NCBI GenBank assembly: GCA_004794655.1
Contig: SMMW01000152.1
Location: 496,001 to 560,000, forward strand
Source of the DNA: Marisa cornuarietis
Taxonomy: Eukaryota; Mollusca; Gastropoda; Architaenioglossa; Ampullariidae
Direction of reading: 5' to 3'
Length of the DNA stretch: 64,000 nt
The notes beneath the pieces were generated by a model, which was given only the letters and a program-made list of their open reading frames with translations, had not been told where the DNA came from and did no database searches. The position numbers and the translations under genes are program-made. Positions 12,701-24,626 of this stretch are shown piece after piece (within the stretch, counting starts at the first letter, position 1; each line of letters begins with the position of its first letter).

Positions 12701-15700
12701 CCCAAATGTGTAAAGCACGTAAAAGTCAAACAGTTTGCAGACGACACCTCCCTCCTAGGAAAAGTAGAAATACGTAAAACAAACAACCCCGAGATACCTA
12801 AAATCATAGGAATTGACAAGATCCAAGAGGACCTCCATGAAGTAGCAAACTGGTTAAAATATAATGGCTTTAAATTATCAGCCCCCAAAACCCAGGCGAT
12901 AATATTTAAAAAACCAAACCAGAAGATAGAATATCCCAAACTAAAACTAAACCAAACAACCATTAACTATAGCTCCCAGGTACAATTCTTAGGAGTAATT
13001 TTCTCGGATAAAACAAACTGGTCCCCCTATGTAGATAAAATAACGAAAGCTGCCAAAAAGGGAATTAACCTAATGAGAGTAGTAAGTGGTAACAACTGGG
13101 GCACCCACCCAAAATCCCTTCTTAACCTATACCAAGCCCATGTAATGTCAAAGCTGCTTTATGCAGCCCCACTCCTAGTTCACCTGAGGTCAAACCACAT
13201 AGCTAAACTCCAGTCAGTCCAGGCCGGAGCATTAAAAGTAGTGTTGGGTGTACCTTCGCACACTCCAAACCTGTCGGTATTGGCAGAGACAGGACAAAAA
13301 CCAATAGACCTGATTATCAAGGAGAGGACAGCCAACTACTACTATAAGACGCAGTGTTTCCCTACCGACCACCCAGTCCGACAGATCCACATACAACCCC
13401 ACAGACACAGAACGGGCCGCCCCACCCCACAACCCACTATTCAACAACACACCCAACATATAGAAAACACAAAAGGAGCAGAAACGGCAATTACAGCACC
13501 CTACCCACACACCAACATGCAAACTCCACCTTGGACACTTCCGCGACCACAAATAGACACTGACCTCACCAAATACAACAAAGAAAGCCACCATTACCAA
13601 ATCACCTCAGAGATCAAACTCAAACTGAGCACCACCTACAAGGACTATACACAAATCTATACGGATGGCTCCCACGACCCTGAAGCGCAAGCAACCGGGC
13701 TGGGAATCTATTCTCCTGACAACATGACCCTTTCAATCAAACTCCCAACCCACACGTCAATCTTCACAGCCGAGATGACTGCTATACAGACAGCTCTTGA
13801 GACGACACAACTCAAGCTGAGAGACACTGAACAACGACAATTCCTTATACTATCGGACTCCCTGTCAGCACTCCAGGCACTTAAAAACCAATCATCCAAC
13901 AGAATAGACATTGTATATGAGATACTGTCCCTCATAAATAAAATTAACAAGGAAAACGGAGACGTCAGGTTCCTTTGGGTCCCCTCCCATATTGGGATTC
14001 AAGGAAACGAGAAAGCTGACAAACTAGCGAAACTGGCTGTAAAGCAGAGTAGCAGTCCTAAAGTCACCACCCTAAACATCTCTATTTCACCAACTGAGAG
14101 AAGAATAGCCATAAAACCAGCAATACAAACAAGATGGCAGGAGAAATATAAAACTGAAGGTAAAGGAACTAGGCGACTGGTAGATGACCAACCCAGTAAT
14201 ACGCTACTTTTTTTAATTCAAGTAGGCCCCGCCAGTCTAAGATAACTAGAATGAGGCTAAGTGGAGAATATTTAATTAAATACAAAGACCCTATAACATG
14301 CATATGTGGGGATAGGCTTAGCACCCCACATGTGCTTTTGGAATGTCATGAAAACAAAGAAGAAAGAGAAGAATTAAGACAGGTCTTAAATAAACATAGG
14401 CTGGCACTGAACATTAACAACTGTCTTAACCCACCAAAAGAGCAGTGGCATACTATACTGTCATTAGTAGTAACAATGGTGACAAGCCACCCTCATGCTA
14501 AGCTCATATAAACAGATAAAAAGGTATGACTAAATAGCTCCTCCCCTGGGAAACTCTGATAACTGAAACAATAACCCATAGATTAGGATATATCTGAACA
14601 AATGAGCTTGCTAGCATAACATTATTCTTCAAATCAGTATAAAAACAACTTGAATAAGTCCTCAAACTAAGTCTAGGATATAGAAATAGGGCAACCTCAG
14701 AGATCCGGCAACCTGGAGAGTACGCCACCTCTGCGGGCTTGGCAGGCCTACAGGACATAAGAGCACGGCACTACAGATGGCAGAGGGCACCAACACCAGT
14801 AAACAACACCTGCGCGAAAGAGAACGACAACCCTTCTCCCGGTCCCTTCCCTTCCTTACCACCACCACCTCCAGCTTCCCCCTCTGCTCCCCCCTTGCCC
14901 CCCCCCTCCACAGTGCGAAATCGCCTTTCGGTGGAAGCACTTTCCCTTTCAAAGACAACAACAACAACAAAGTGAGGGGTTTACCGCATGGAGGGCACGA
15001 CAAGCGGAAAGCGGACATCGAACCTCTCATTTCACCACCCTAAAGGCTATTACAATGGAGGACAAATATTGACTAACATTTCAACAAATTTGTTCTATCC
15101 TTACTGTAACAACTTTGCCAAACTTGGTCAAATGTTCGTCAAAACTTGTTTAAGGACGGTTGAATCTTCCATAACTAAGTCTTTCGAGTGAGGTAGACCA
15201 CGAAACATAACAGCTGAAATTTCAACTTCAACTTTCCTGTCCAGCTGATTTTTGGTTTTGATGTAGGGTTCTCATATACTCAGTTTACACTTTAAATTTG
15301 TATCTGTCACTTCGAATTCAAAATTGCTCACAACCCTGCGTTAACATGCTGGCTGATCCTTTGCCTTTAGTGTATTTTTAAACTGGTTCAAGCCTGCACT
15401 ATGTAATGGTATTATAGAGATGTATTAAGTGTGGGACAGAGATTAATGATAATAATAATAATTATATAGCGCATACTCATCATCGTCAGCAGCATGCTCT
15501 TAGCTTGAGACAAAAACGAGACATGGAAAACAAATTTTATTATTCTTTTCTCAACATTCTTTTTTGCTTTGACATAATGTCGATGGCACACAGTTTAAAT
15601 ATGAGGCGCTGAGCCATCGGGGATGGTAAATTTTTAAACACATCATTATAATTAGTTTTCATCGCCACGAGTAGTGTTCATTAATTTCTGCTTGTTTTGT

Positions 15701-16171
15701 GTTTCCGGTTTGAATGATTAGAGTGACATTCTGTATTTTCTTGTGTAAAAGACTTTTTTCCCCCAGTATCCGTTTCACGTACCTAACTTTTAGATTTACA
15801 AAAGATATACACTTTCAGGATGAATTAAATATGGAATTGTTGATTTCTGCTTATTTACATATTTCTTATATATTATTTTTCTCTCTCATAGTCTTTTAAA
15901 ATTTTTTTTTTGGGAAAAAAGTGTACTTTCGTACATTTTACGGCAACTAGCTCAATATCGTCCTTGTGTATCTAACGTACGTGTGTGTGTGTGTGTGTGT
16001 GCGCGCATGTGGGTGTGTGGGTGCACGCGTGGGTGCGTGCGTGGGTGCTTGTGAGAGAGATAGAGTGAGTGTGTGTAAGAACACCTTACCTGCGGAGAAA
16101 CGAGGAAAAAGGTTGACTGCACAGAAGAGAACGAAGCTTATGCAAGCATTTGATGTCCGTTTGCTCTCCAT
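1958..16171 (-). CDS. R1: single Ig-like domain transmembrane receptor, YxxP tail (6 exons)
   Basis: Coding exons in transcript order: 16171-16090, 9469-9119, 8385-8101, 5070-5046, 4493-4459, 2202-1958. Every junction has AG/GT sites and compatible phases; they sum to 1023 nt, 340 residues. The first exon is a signal peptide (MESKRTSNACISFVLFCAV...). Residues about 28-144 form the Ig-like domain, with VCHLELRNQTC, ACRC and NDAGLWL. A Ser/Thr/Glu-rich stalk leads to a membrane helix at about 202-223 (starts FLALIIVSCSCF), followed by the basic stop-transfer RRFIRRRR. The tail has YSTYEEI and then SPYLIPV, NPYLTPV and NPYLTPV before the stop. pYEEI is the classic Src-type SH2 ligand and pYxxP is preferred by Crk/Nck-type SH2 domains, so a signalling receptor is inferred. 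A minus-strand AATAAA lies at 1852-1847. The first intron contains a retrotransposon, so the link to the distant signal exon is the least certain join. Confidence 0.78.
2421..2522. repeat. Exact 51-bp tandem duplication
   Basis: 2421-2471 repeats as 2472-2522 without change (agatgttttatgaataatat...). Confidence 0.95.
3152..3330 (+). mobile_element. SINE with tRNA-like head
   Basis: Box A-like gcctgatggttagtgcgatc and box B-like gtcggttcgaagtccgc form a tRNA-like head, followed by a body containing ctgcccacccaac and aggtacctgatttctcagg and an (AG)n stretch. The body is shared with 53280-53345. Confidence 0.6.
4254..4346. repeat. MITE-like imperfect palindrome around (TA)n
   Basis: Left arm cgaaggttcgaccaactttg and right arm ccaaaattggtcaaaccttcg are inverted copies around a TA run. 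Related half-sites lie at about 15108-15150 and 42630-42690. Confidence 0.55.
4459..4493 (-). CDS. R1 micro-exon encoding YEEI
   Basis: 35-nt exon flanked by tgacag acceptor and gtgagt donor on the minus strand. It enters in phase 2 and leaves in phase 1, encoding YEEIRETVLTS. The phase only fits if it follows the 25-nt exon at 5070-5046, which supports both. Confidence 0.75.
5046..5070 (-). CDS. R1 micro-exon (SDEEGYS)
   Basis: 25-nt exon between a pyrimidine-rich ccccgcag acceptor and a gtgagt donor. It enters in phase 1 and leaves in phase 2, giving an acidic segment ending in GYS that joins T-YEEI from the next exon. The membrane exon upstream ends in phase 1, as required. Confidence 0.75.
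6683..6758. repeat. (GT)n microsatellite
   Basis: About 37 uninterrupted GT units in the R1 intron. Confidence 0.95.
8653..8727. repeat. Near-perfect inverted repeat (31-nt arms, 13-nt loop)
   Basis: Arms 8653-8683 and 8697-8727 are reverse complements with one mismatch (a versus c in the middle of the EcoRI-containing end). Lies in the R1 intron between Ig and membrane exons. No mature-miRNA evidence can be read from sequence. Confidence 0.8.
10063..10683 (+). CDS. Retrotransposon ORF1 (gag-like, two CCHC knuckles)
   Basis: Open frame after a TGA at 10060-10062. It encodes two zinc knuckles, CGRCGEGHDTRAC and CINCGTTGHSARYGGC, then a polar Thr/Pro/Ser-rich region and a Leu-rich end. CCHC knuckles bind nucleic acid in retrotransposon particles. 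The N-terminal half usual for such proteins is missing, or lies in another frame upstream. It ends one base before ORF2. Confidence 0.75.
   Translation, partial: GVCGRCGEGHDTRACTIQNNKDFACINCGTTGHSARYGGCPCRVIHRQASQISATGQMSYREALNTSKEKYWSRKDTAPTREALKEQQTPPPPAPQTASRSENSVPASQTIEEAASELVNDHNIENQRITENTMTTDQDSHPPTTTDPTKTTETCDNLSAVVMSLMGKINEYSSKIIRNEDLKEKEMPVLITMLQTLSGLMNLLLY
10685..14511 (+). pseudogene. Retrotransposon ORF2 (endonuclease, RT, RNase H), broken
   Basis: Endonuclease motifs MQWNCRTLNSN, ALQEV, ILGDFNAKN and GSDHF come first. RT motifs RPIALTS, FLDIEKAFD, PQGSVLSPLLFN and QFADDTS follow, then RNase H motifs IYTDGSH, AEMTAI, SDSLSALQ and VPSHIGIQGNEKAD, and a final CICGDRLSTPHVLLECH zinc motif. 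An in-frame TAA at 12506-12508 interrupts RT, and a one-base shift in the T7 run near 14208 moves the last part to another frame. Apart from these two lesions it is well preserved, so the insertion is fairly recent. Confidence 0.85.
14700..15045 (+). other. GC-rich block after the retrotransposon, possible second 5' fragment
   Basis: An open frame starts at 14777 (MAEGTNTSKQHLRERERQPF) with Ser/Pro-rich and Asn runs and basic residues near the end (DKRKADIE). Composition differs from the flanks. The string gtgaggggttt occurs here at about 14972 and at the start of ORF1 at 10059. It may be the start of a tandem second copy of the element; this is a guess. Confidence 0.25.
15436..15530 (-). mobile_element. 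Short LINE 3' tail, minus strand
   Basis: The minus strand reads gcgctatataattattatta, the tail type seen at 58060. Only the tail is recognisable. Confidence 0.35.
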
Positions 16172-19100
16172 TAGTCAGTTGCAGACTGCACAGTGCTACA
16201 TGCACATTACTGTCTTTTCCACTTCTCCAATTTATTTCAGGCCGCCGTAATTTTCCCTGTGTTATTTTATTCGTTATTCCAGTAACTGAAGCTATTAAAA
16301 GTTCTTCCTTGTGACACTTAAGAGACACGCGGAATATGATATTATTGTTCGATGATTGTGGTTTTAAATTTAATTAGTTCCTGCTTACAAGTAATTCATT
16401 ATCCTTATGAATTAAACATCATGTTTTAAGTGGCAAAGGAAAATTGTTATTGAAGATAGATAATGACGAAAATAATATGACATTTAAGGACTAGAAAACG
16501 AGAGTAAATTGCAATGTGTGTGTGTGTGTGTGTGTGTGTGCGTGCTTGTGCGTGTGAGTGACTCTCTCGACTCGAATTATACTAAGCGTGAGCCTATGGG
16601 TGAGCAATGTATAAAAATGGAATTGTGTTATTACAGTCATGTAGTACATCATCATCATTAGAGCAGAAATATGCAGTAGTTTAGAGAATTGTACTATAGA
16701 CTAGATATAGATCGTCAGTCATATATACAAGGCTCTATACACAAGAGGGGAAGATGTAGAACTAAGAGCAAAAACTTAAACCGTAATATTCATGTCAGGC
16801 AGATTACATGCTCGATATAGAGAGAGAGCCATAGAGAGGAAGGAAAAAGGAAAAATAAAGAAGGATATGGGTTTTTTTTTAATTTGGTGGGAAGAGTGGG
16901 TGTTATCAAAGCTGATTTATCTTTTAATTAACAGATGTCTTTAATTAGTGTTGAATCAAAGGGGATTTTCTGCTTCTCTTTCTGTTTCCGCGTAAAATGG
17001 AGATAAGTGGTAATTAATCATACGATGTAATGAGACTTTGTTCTGTGTTTGGCGAATGTGGCGACCGGTGCAAGAAAGTGTGGCTCGGCCTTGACTCCTT
17101 GCCTGACACTGTATAGGATGACCATCTTATAGGGTTCCTGTGGTTGTCATCGACACGAGGCGCACCAAGAGGAGAATGGACTGACCATGTCAAAGGTTGC
17201 TAACCGTCTCTGGAGACAGGCCCTCAGTGATGACTATTGTCAGCCACTCTACTGAGTTCTCCTCCGACGACCAGTTCCGATGTACATTCCCATCACTATT
17301 ATTTATTATTATTACATTGTGTGTGACTGTTACTGTCCGTTATGTCTGTTGTGTGTGTAGTCTGTTGGCATGTGTAGTCTGCTGGCGTGCGTTGTATGTT
17401 TTGACATTTTTTTTAATTGGCGTTTTGATGTGTGTACAGCAAAACAACGTCTACAACTACATGATTCACTGCGTTACAGTCTTCAACCCAGTTTCAGATC
17501 CATCAAAGATAATTTCAGGATTATTGAATCCGCATTATTGATCAGGTTATCAAATGGAAGCATATTTTTTCTTCCATTTGCTGATGTAAACATTTCATCA
17601 GCCATTGTATTCCATTGTTGAGCAGTTCTCTCCCTTTATTTGATTCTGTACGACAATTTACATTTTGTGAAATATCATATGTATATTGTAGCGTATATGA
17701 CATACCATTCAGGAATAATATATATATATATACATATTCCTGTATGGTAGACGGCTGCAAACCATTTGCCCTCTACGTCGAAATCTCAAAATAATGTTTA
17801 AGTCCAGAGAACTTTGAAAATTTCTCGTATTCAGTAGATAGGTATTTTACTACAGATAGCTTTTCTAAAGCCATTGCTTCCGTTTTAAGCAGTTTTCCAC
17901 AAAGGAGACAGAGTTGTGAACAGTTAACATTGAAATAAGCTGTCTATTTGTGCAGCAGTGCAGTGAAAAGATCCAGTAGACTAACATTTTCATGTCTATT
18001 CAGCATTGTTCAAACAAAAGCTCCAGCTTTGCATTTTTCGTAAAAAAATGTTTATTTTTTGTTTTTTTGAGTCCTTAGCAACCTTTGGTAGAATCACGAC
18101 TAAAGACTTGACACAGTATTGACACAGCATTGCTCGGGGCAGGAAATACATTTGAGTGACCTCATGTTGACACACGTTTGACGCCAGATGTCAGCACTAA
18201 AAAAAAAATGCACGTTTACAAGCAAGAACACTGCCAGTCTCTTTTGGAAACAACATTGTTTTGAAAATTGAACATGTAGGGATGATTTAAAAAGGCTGTA
18301 ACACCACACTGTACAGGTAACATGTTACAGCGCGTCAGTCACGGCTGGGCTCGATGGCGGACCTGTAACCCACATTACAAGACCCGTTACCTCGCCGATA
18401 ACCTTTGTGCTGCGTACTGCAACGTATGCACATGGCAGGGATGCAATTTCCCCGCTGGGTCCCAGTTGTTCCATGCCTGACGGGCACACGAGTTGCGGTC
18501 CTCAGTCCAGAAGTAGTTGAGAGATTATAGCCAGAACGCGTATGAGTAGGCGTACGAGTAGGGACTTGATGGTAAGAGTTTCATACGCATACGAGCTTTC
18601 CTAATAATCTTTAAAGTGGCTCGTTCTAATGCTGGCCTATAAGTTCTTCCAAGCGTTTGTAAAGCAGACAGCTATGTCATCCTCTAACCTATACAACAAT
18701 TTCGAGTACAATCTGATTATTCACAATGATTAAAAAAACTCACATTGAGAGAACGCGAGAAACAAATATACAAAGAGTCAACAAGGAAACCCTGAGTGTG
18801 CTTCGCTACTACACTTATCTCAACGTCTTAAAAGCTACCCACATTTTTTAAATTTAAAAATAAAATCTGTGTGGTTGAAACTGGTTAAAGATAAGACCTG
18901 TTGGTATCATGATGTATGCAAAAAAATTGTATGAAGCAAGTTATTCGCCGTAAATAAGTTACTTATCGCCATTTTTTAATTTGTCCGATTTAGTGCGAAA
19001 AGGGGGACCGGCACCTTTCCAGTTGATAACCCTCTGACCTCTGAAAACATGATGTCACAATGCAAGAACAGTGTCAGATACGAATACACTTGCTACATTC

Positions 19101-20824
19101 TTTTATCTGTTCGGCCGGACTGGAAGTGGTTTACCGGCTCAACACAAACTGATCAAGGGATTTGCAACACGAAACTTTACAAGTAAAAATGTAATGTTAA
19201 ACAAGTCGTCAAAAAATAAGATAAACATAATTATACAAGACATCCTTGCCGTATGTGCAGCGTTTTAAGGTGTAGATTCCCACAAGTGGAATAAAATATA
19301 AAACATTTATTTAGCAGGCTCATTAAGAAAAGGGCCTTTTCATCAAAGCCCGATGCTGAGTAGAGTTTTCTAATAAATTAAATATAGGAACTGTCTATAC
19401 ACATCAAGGTGAATAAATTGATTTCCGTCGTACAAAACAAAAATAAAATGGAATCTTATAAGGTCTTCTCACCGTTCACACAGCTGTCCAGCAGAAATGG
19501 ATATCAGGGTAGGTAGCAGCATCTTAATATTTCACGTGACGTATCCTAGGCACAGTGAACCCCTCATGTTCATTGGTATTAGGGCCACTAGGCTTTGATC
19601 ATCTTTTATTTGTTATTGATTAGTTTTCTAAAGATTATTTATTAGTCATTAGAAATAGGAATGTGGATATTTCACCAGCAAAATTCGTATAGTTTAGAGG
19701 ATTTGGGTGAATGATTAGACAGACAATATCATACGTTGGGTATAGAGTTTAAATGAAAGAATTTGATAGTGGGTAGCGGTGGACAACAAAAATTTATGTC
19801 ACAGGGTAAAACCTCTGTCCGAGGTACATTTTAATCAGTGATGAGTTAGCACATCTCCACAAGTCACTTGCTGAGTTGACCCCGTGTTGTCATGGTTACC
19901 TTACAACGAAATCCTTAGCAGCTTGAGTAATCTTCAGGAGACTGAAAAATAATATAAAATATGATAAATGGCAGATCTTTGCGCGCAATATAGCTTTGTT
20001 GATATGTCTGTGACATTTTCCGTTACCTTATGGAAACATGTTACATCTGCAATGCATGGAACCGAAGGGTTCAGTTTGTATCCGCGAGTTAAGTTCACCA
20101 AAATAATGTACGTAACATACGAAACCTTTTCAGTTTCTGTCGGTCATCGAGGAAGATAAGCACATTTTCTATTTTGTTGCTGGAAACATCTTTTATACTT
20201 GCGTGAGAGATAGAGAGAGAGAGAGGGGGAGGGGAGAGACACCACCGCCCTAATTAAAAAATCTTGTCTTGAGAAAAATGTGCTATTTAATACCTTAGTG
20301 TCGGATGACCAAAAGGCTTCGGGACTACCAGAACATTTACCATGAACAGGTAACATCACTCACTACCGTGACAAAGCTTAGGTGTGTCATGCCTGTATAA
20401 AGGCCACGCCTATCAGTAACATGATTTAATTGTGTACTGTCTGCACAAAGTAAACATTACCTGCATGATGCCTGTAAAAATAGACATATATAGATGTAAT
20501 GTGTGTAAAACTGAAAGTCTGCACGTGCAATACCTGTAAAATCGAAAGTCTGCATGAGCAATGACAGTAAAATAAACCATTTTATGTGAGTGATTCTTGT
20601 GAAATGCATCCTAGTAGATGTCGATATTATGATACCCCCGTATACAAAAAAACAAACAAACAAAAAACAAAAACGTGTTCCGCCTGTGTACTAGAAGAAC
20701 TACATATACAAAGTTTAACAACTTCAGTAGATAATATTATTTACATGTGGTCGATGTGGAGCCCCAGTATCTTATCTTTCACTAGGGAAACAACTAATTC
20801 TGCAGTGCTTGTATATTCTTCCTT
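16172..20824. other. Intergenic R1-R2, no gene seen
   Basis: AT-rich, with short GT runs (16513-16540) and irregular tandem-like repetition of cctgtaaaa at 20470-20600. R1 promoter elements should lie at its left end, but no clear TATA box was found. Confidence 0.45.
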
Positions 20825-21060
20825 TTAAGAACAAAGATCTACGTGTAGTGCCTGTAATATAAGCCAGCAGACAAAAAGGAAATTAAAAACCTTTCGAAAA
20901 TCTGGATAGGTTCTGTTTGTTTGGCGTGCCGACACGGGAGGTAATTGTGGTTCGCTGGTTACCGAGCTTGCGTGAACGGCTGATGTCCCTTTAGGGACTT
21001 TGTATATGGCTTGAAGGGCTGGCTTGGACGAAAACTTCTTAGGAAGAGGAGGACATTCAT
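20825..21060 (-). CDS. R2 terminal exon (PPLPKK, IYKVP) behind a (TG)n acceptor
   Basis: On the transcript strand the acceptor reads as a long TG run ending tggcag, then exon sequence in phase 1 giving DECPPLPKKFSSKP. It contains IYKVPKG (YxxP) and a second Tyr in TYPDF. The reading frame stays open to a TGA near 20825; a weaker donor-like gtttt at about 20890 in phase 0 could end the exon sooner. Confidence 0.6.
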
Positions 21061-21063
21061 CTG

Positions 21064-21133
<70 letters not shown>

Positions 21134-22503
21134 ACGCACGCACGCGCATTAACAAGAATATAGTGGCGAAACTGGATTAAACTATTAGCTACTTCACTTG
21201 AATTGTTTTTAAAATCCAGACTCTACTAAAAGATTAAGATGAGTATTAATAAACAGAAAAAGCATTAAAAGTACGCTATGAATCAAAGCATTGACATACG
21301 GCTATGAATTTTAACCATCTGGATCTAAATATAGGCATTAAGATAATACTATGAATTTAACTGAACGAATATAAATATAATCATTGAAATAAAGCTGTGA
21401 AGATGTGAACCTAACTATAAGAATTGAGATAAAAATATGAGTCGAACTATATACGAGTCTAATTATAACCACAAAGATAAAACTATAAATCGAGCTATAT
21501 AAGTCTAAATATAATAATTAAGTAGATAAAACTATGAATTTCAGTAGCTCGTCATATTCACCTGAAGAGTCGCTGTGTGAGCCCAGACTCGCCACAGCGT
21601 CGACGTGGGTGTTGGCGTAGATGTTGGCATCCTCCCCACTGACGCCGCTTGTCGACACCTGCTTGCTCTGGAACTGCTTGTCGTAGGGGTTGCGGTGGGG
21701 GGAGGAACTGTGGGAGCTGCGGAAGCTGGTGACGATGTTGTGGAAGGGTCGCTCGTATCGCACGGAGATGACCGCGTCATACGCTCGACGCAACAGCGAC
21801 GACCGACCTGTGCGCGCGCATGGGGCAGAGCATTTGTTCAACTCGGGGTTACTGTTAGTTATCCCCCTCTTCTTATCAGGGGATCAAAATTTCGCATGTC
21901 ACCTACTTCAAGCAAAGTCCTGCTATTTTACTGCTCTATCTTTTACTCTTGTGATATTGTTCTTGCGCTTGTAGTTGTGTCCCACCGCCCCTCCCCCACT
22001 AGATGAGTAAAAGCATCTGTGTCCTACTGCCTCGTCACTAGGTGAGTAAAGACAATTGTTTCATACTGTCCTGTTACTTCACGAGTTAAGAAGATAAAAA
22101 TACCTAGTTTTGAATGAACTCCCAGCAGAGGAAAATGTGACTATAAATTGCAATGATGAACTGGAAGATCATTATATGTCATTGTGTCAGGGGTATCACA
22201 CATTCACTACCACCCCTCATAAGCTGCCATACAGTTCTCTTTAGTTCTCAACAAACATATCGCGACTGAAAAACCGAAATCGACAGTGGTGTAGATGGCA
22301 AACACAGGGTGATATATGCAAACACTACAATTTCTTTTACTGGAGATGCAGAAGTACAAGAAAAAAAAAACAAGCACCAGAAAAGAAATTAAACAAAGCA
22401 AGCTATTCTGGCTGAACACAATTTAAACTCATTTTTCTAGCTAGATTATTTTCTTAAGTGAGTGAGTGTTTTTATTTAAATTTATTCGTGCATGCCTTAT
22501 TTG

Positions 22504-22558
<55 letters not shown>

Positions 22559-23213
22559 TAACTATGGTACGCTAGTCAGATTTGAAGCGTTTCTAGGTGT
22601 CGACCTGATTGATTTCCCCTGAACTGACTAACCTTTTCTTCTGGACACTTCTGGCAAAGGAGGCTCTTCAATCTCAGTGTTTCTGCACACGAGAGGTGAT
22701 ATACATGAATATCACGATTGTTTGCTGACTCATAAATCAACTTTGTACATTTAGCTCATCTTTTACTCTTAAATACTTTCCGTGTGTCGTCTCTCTCACT
22801 CTTTCTCATTCTCTCTCTCTCACTGCAGGTGTGTATGTACGTGCGTCTATTTGCTTGTTATACTTACCCGTCCTCATAAGGCAAGATATCACCTGAATGG
22901 AATAAAAAATAAATGTAATGAAATATTTCGTAAAGAGATTCTTTTGGTTAATTTCGATTATGTTTATGGTTCTGAGATAAATCAGTATGGACCCGTTAAT
23001 AAAATATAAAAGACACACACCTGTAGGAAAACTTTAGATGTCATGTTACAAATTCAGAAATAACTACGTTTACATGCGAGATATGAAAATATGAGATGGC
23101 TCTAAGATAGTCAACTAAACATAAACACAATCACACCCATTCATAAATGGTTTGCGACAATGCACATAGTGCACATACAAGTGTTTCAATAAACACGAAC
23201 ACCCTCCATATAC

Positions 23214-23264
<51 letters not shown>

Positions 23265-23667
23265 ACAACATATACGTGCTCCCCTCCCCCCACCAACAAC
23301 CATGCATAATATGCGCACTCAGAAACGCACACATTTATATATATTTATACATATACACACAGGCACACGAACGCACAGAGACACATATCTCCTCATGCAT
23401 GGACATTCACCCCTCACGATCATATTCGCACAAGCACGCGCATACACACATGACCACGCACGCACACACACAGAAACATACACAAGAAAAAAAAACCACA
23501 CACTTCACATGTACGCACGCATCCCCCCCCACAACACATACACAATCATCGCTCGCTCAAACCACACGTACGCAGACCACCGTGCGCGCGCCACATGGAC
23601 ATAGATACACGCGAACACAGACACACGCACACACTCGAGTAAACATAGGTACACACATGAACATTGA

Positions 23668-23718
<51 letters not shown>

Positions 23719-24541
23719 AGAGAGAAACGAGCGAAAGAGTGTGATACAAGTTGCACAGGTAAAAAAACAAAAATGATAGACCAATGAAAGACTGAACACT
23801 GAACAGCTCTCTGCTCACCAAATTCATGTTTCACTCTCGCCCTTGCCTCCCTCCTCTTTCTGGAGCGCCTCCGTCGGCGGACGATCGTCAAGATGACGGC
23901 GACGACGATAATCACGCACACGAAACCGTTGACGAGGGAAATAATGACGAAGGTGTCGTTACGGAGAGTTTGAAGGATGTGCTGAAGTGTGGATGCTGGT
24001 GACGTGGCTGATGTCTGCTGTGACGTCCAATCAGTGGTGACGAATGGCACCGAGCCGCTGCTGTGTGGTGCTGTATATACGTCATTGGTGGCGGTGACGC
24101 TGTCTGGACCTAACGTCCTGCTGTCGCCGCTCGCTGTAATACTTTCTTGGCGGGGTGTACTGCCTTTGTGAGTTATTCGGGTGGTTTCCTGACCCTGGGT
24201 ACTGCTGGTATACGCTGAGATGGTCAAAAAAAAAAAAAGACAAAAATTTCCGTTCACGTCCGTGCACTTACAACAAATACGTCTTAAGCTGATTACCTAA
24301 AGCCTCGTGTGCTCTTACAATAAATATAAACTAAAATAACTGCCTAAAGTCTTGTTCCCTTACACAAATACACAAGATTTGTTAAACTATAAATAAACGC
24401 AGTTAACAGCAATGTATACCAAATCAAATAAAAAGACAAATATGATTAAAATAAAAGAATAAAATTTACAGTGTGTATTATAAGGTGAACTCAATCGAAC
24501 ACCTGGAAGAGTTTTCCTTCACAGAACTTTTATCCATCAAA

Positions 24542-24626
<85 letters not shown>

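Larger units (their letters stand above)
10063..14700 (+). mobile_element. I-group non-LTR retrotransposon, inactivated, in R1 intron 1
   Basis: Two-ORF element: gag-like ORF1 to 10683, then ORF2 from 10685 with endonuclease, reverse transcriptase, RNase H and a terminal CCHC motif. RNase H after the RT domain is typical of the I group (I, Nimb and relatives) rather than classical Jockey. ORF2 has a nonsense codon at 12506-12508 and a frameshift in the T run at 14208-14214. It lies opposite to R1. Both ends are uncertain: the sequence upstream of 10063 has no open gag frame, and no target-site duplication was found. Confidence 0.85.

Noticed and set aside
14662..15030. Minus-strand frame with a Leu run resembling a signal peptide for R1
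   Set aside because: The Leu run comes from an AAC repeat and no phase 1 donor follows; the exon at 16171-16090 fits much better.
23147..23776. 209-residue plus-strand frame rich in His-Thr
   Set aside because: Made of (CA)n microsatellites; the real coding exon of R2 lies on the other strand nearby.
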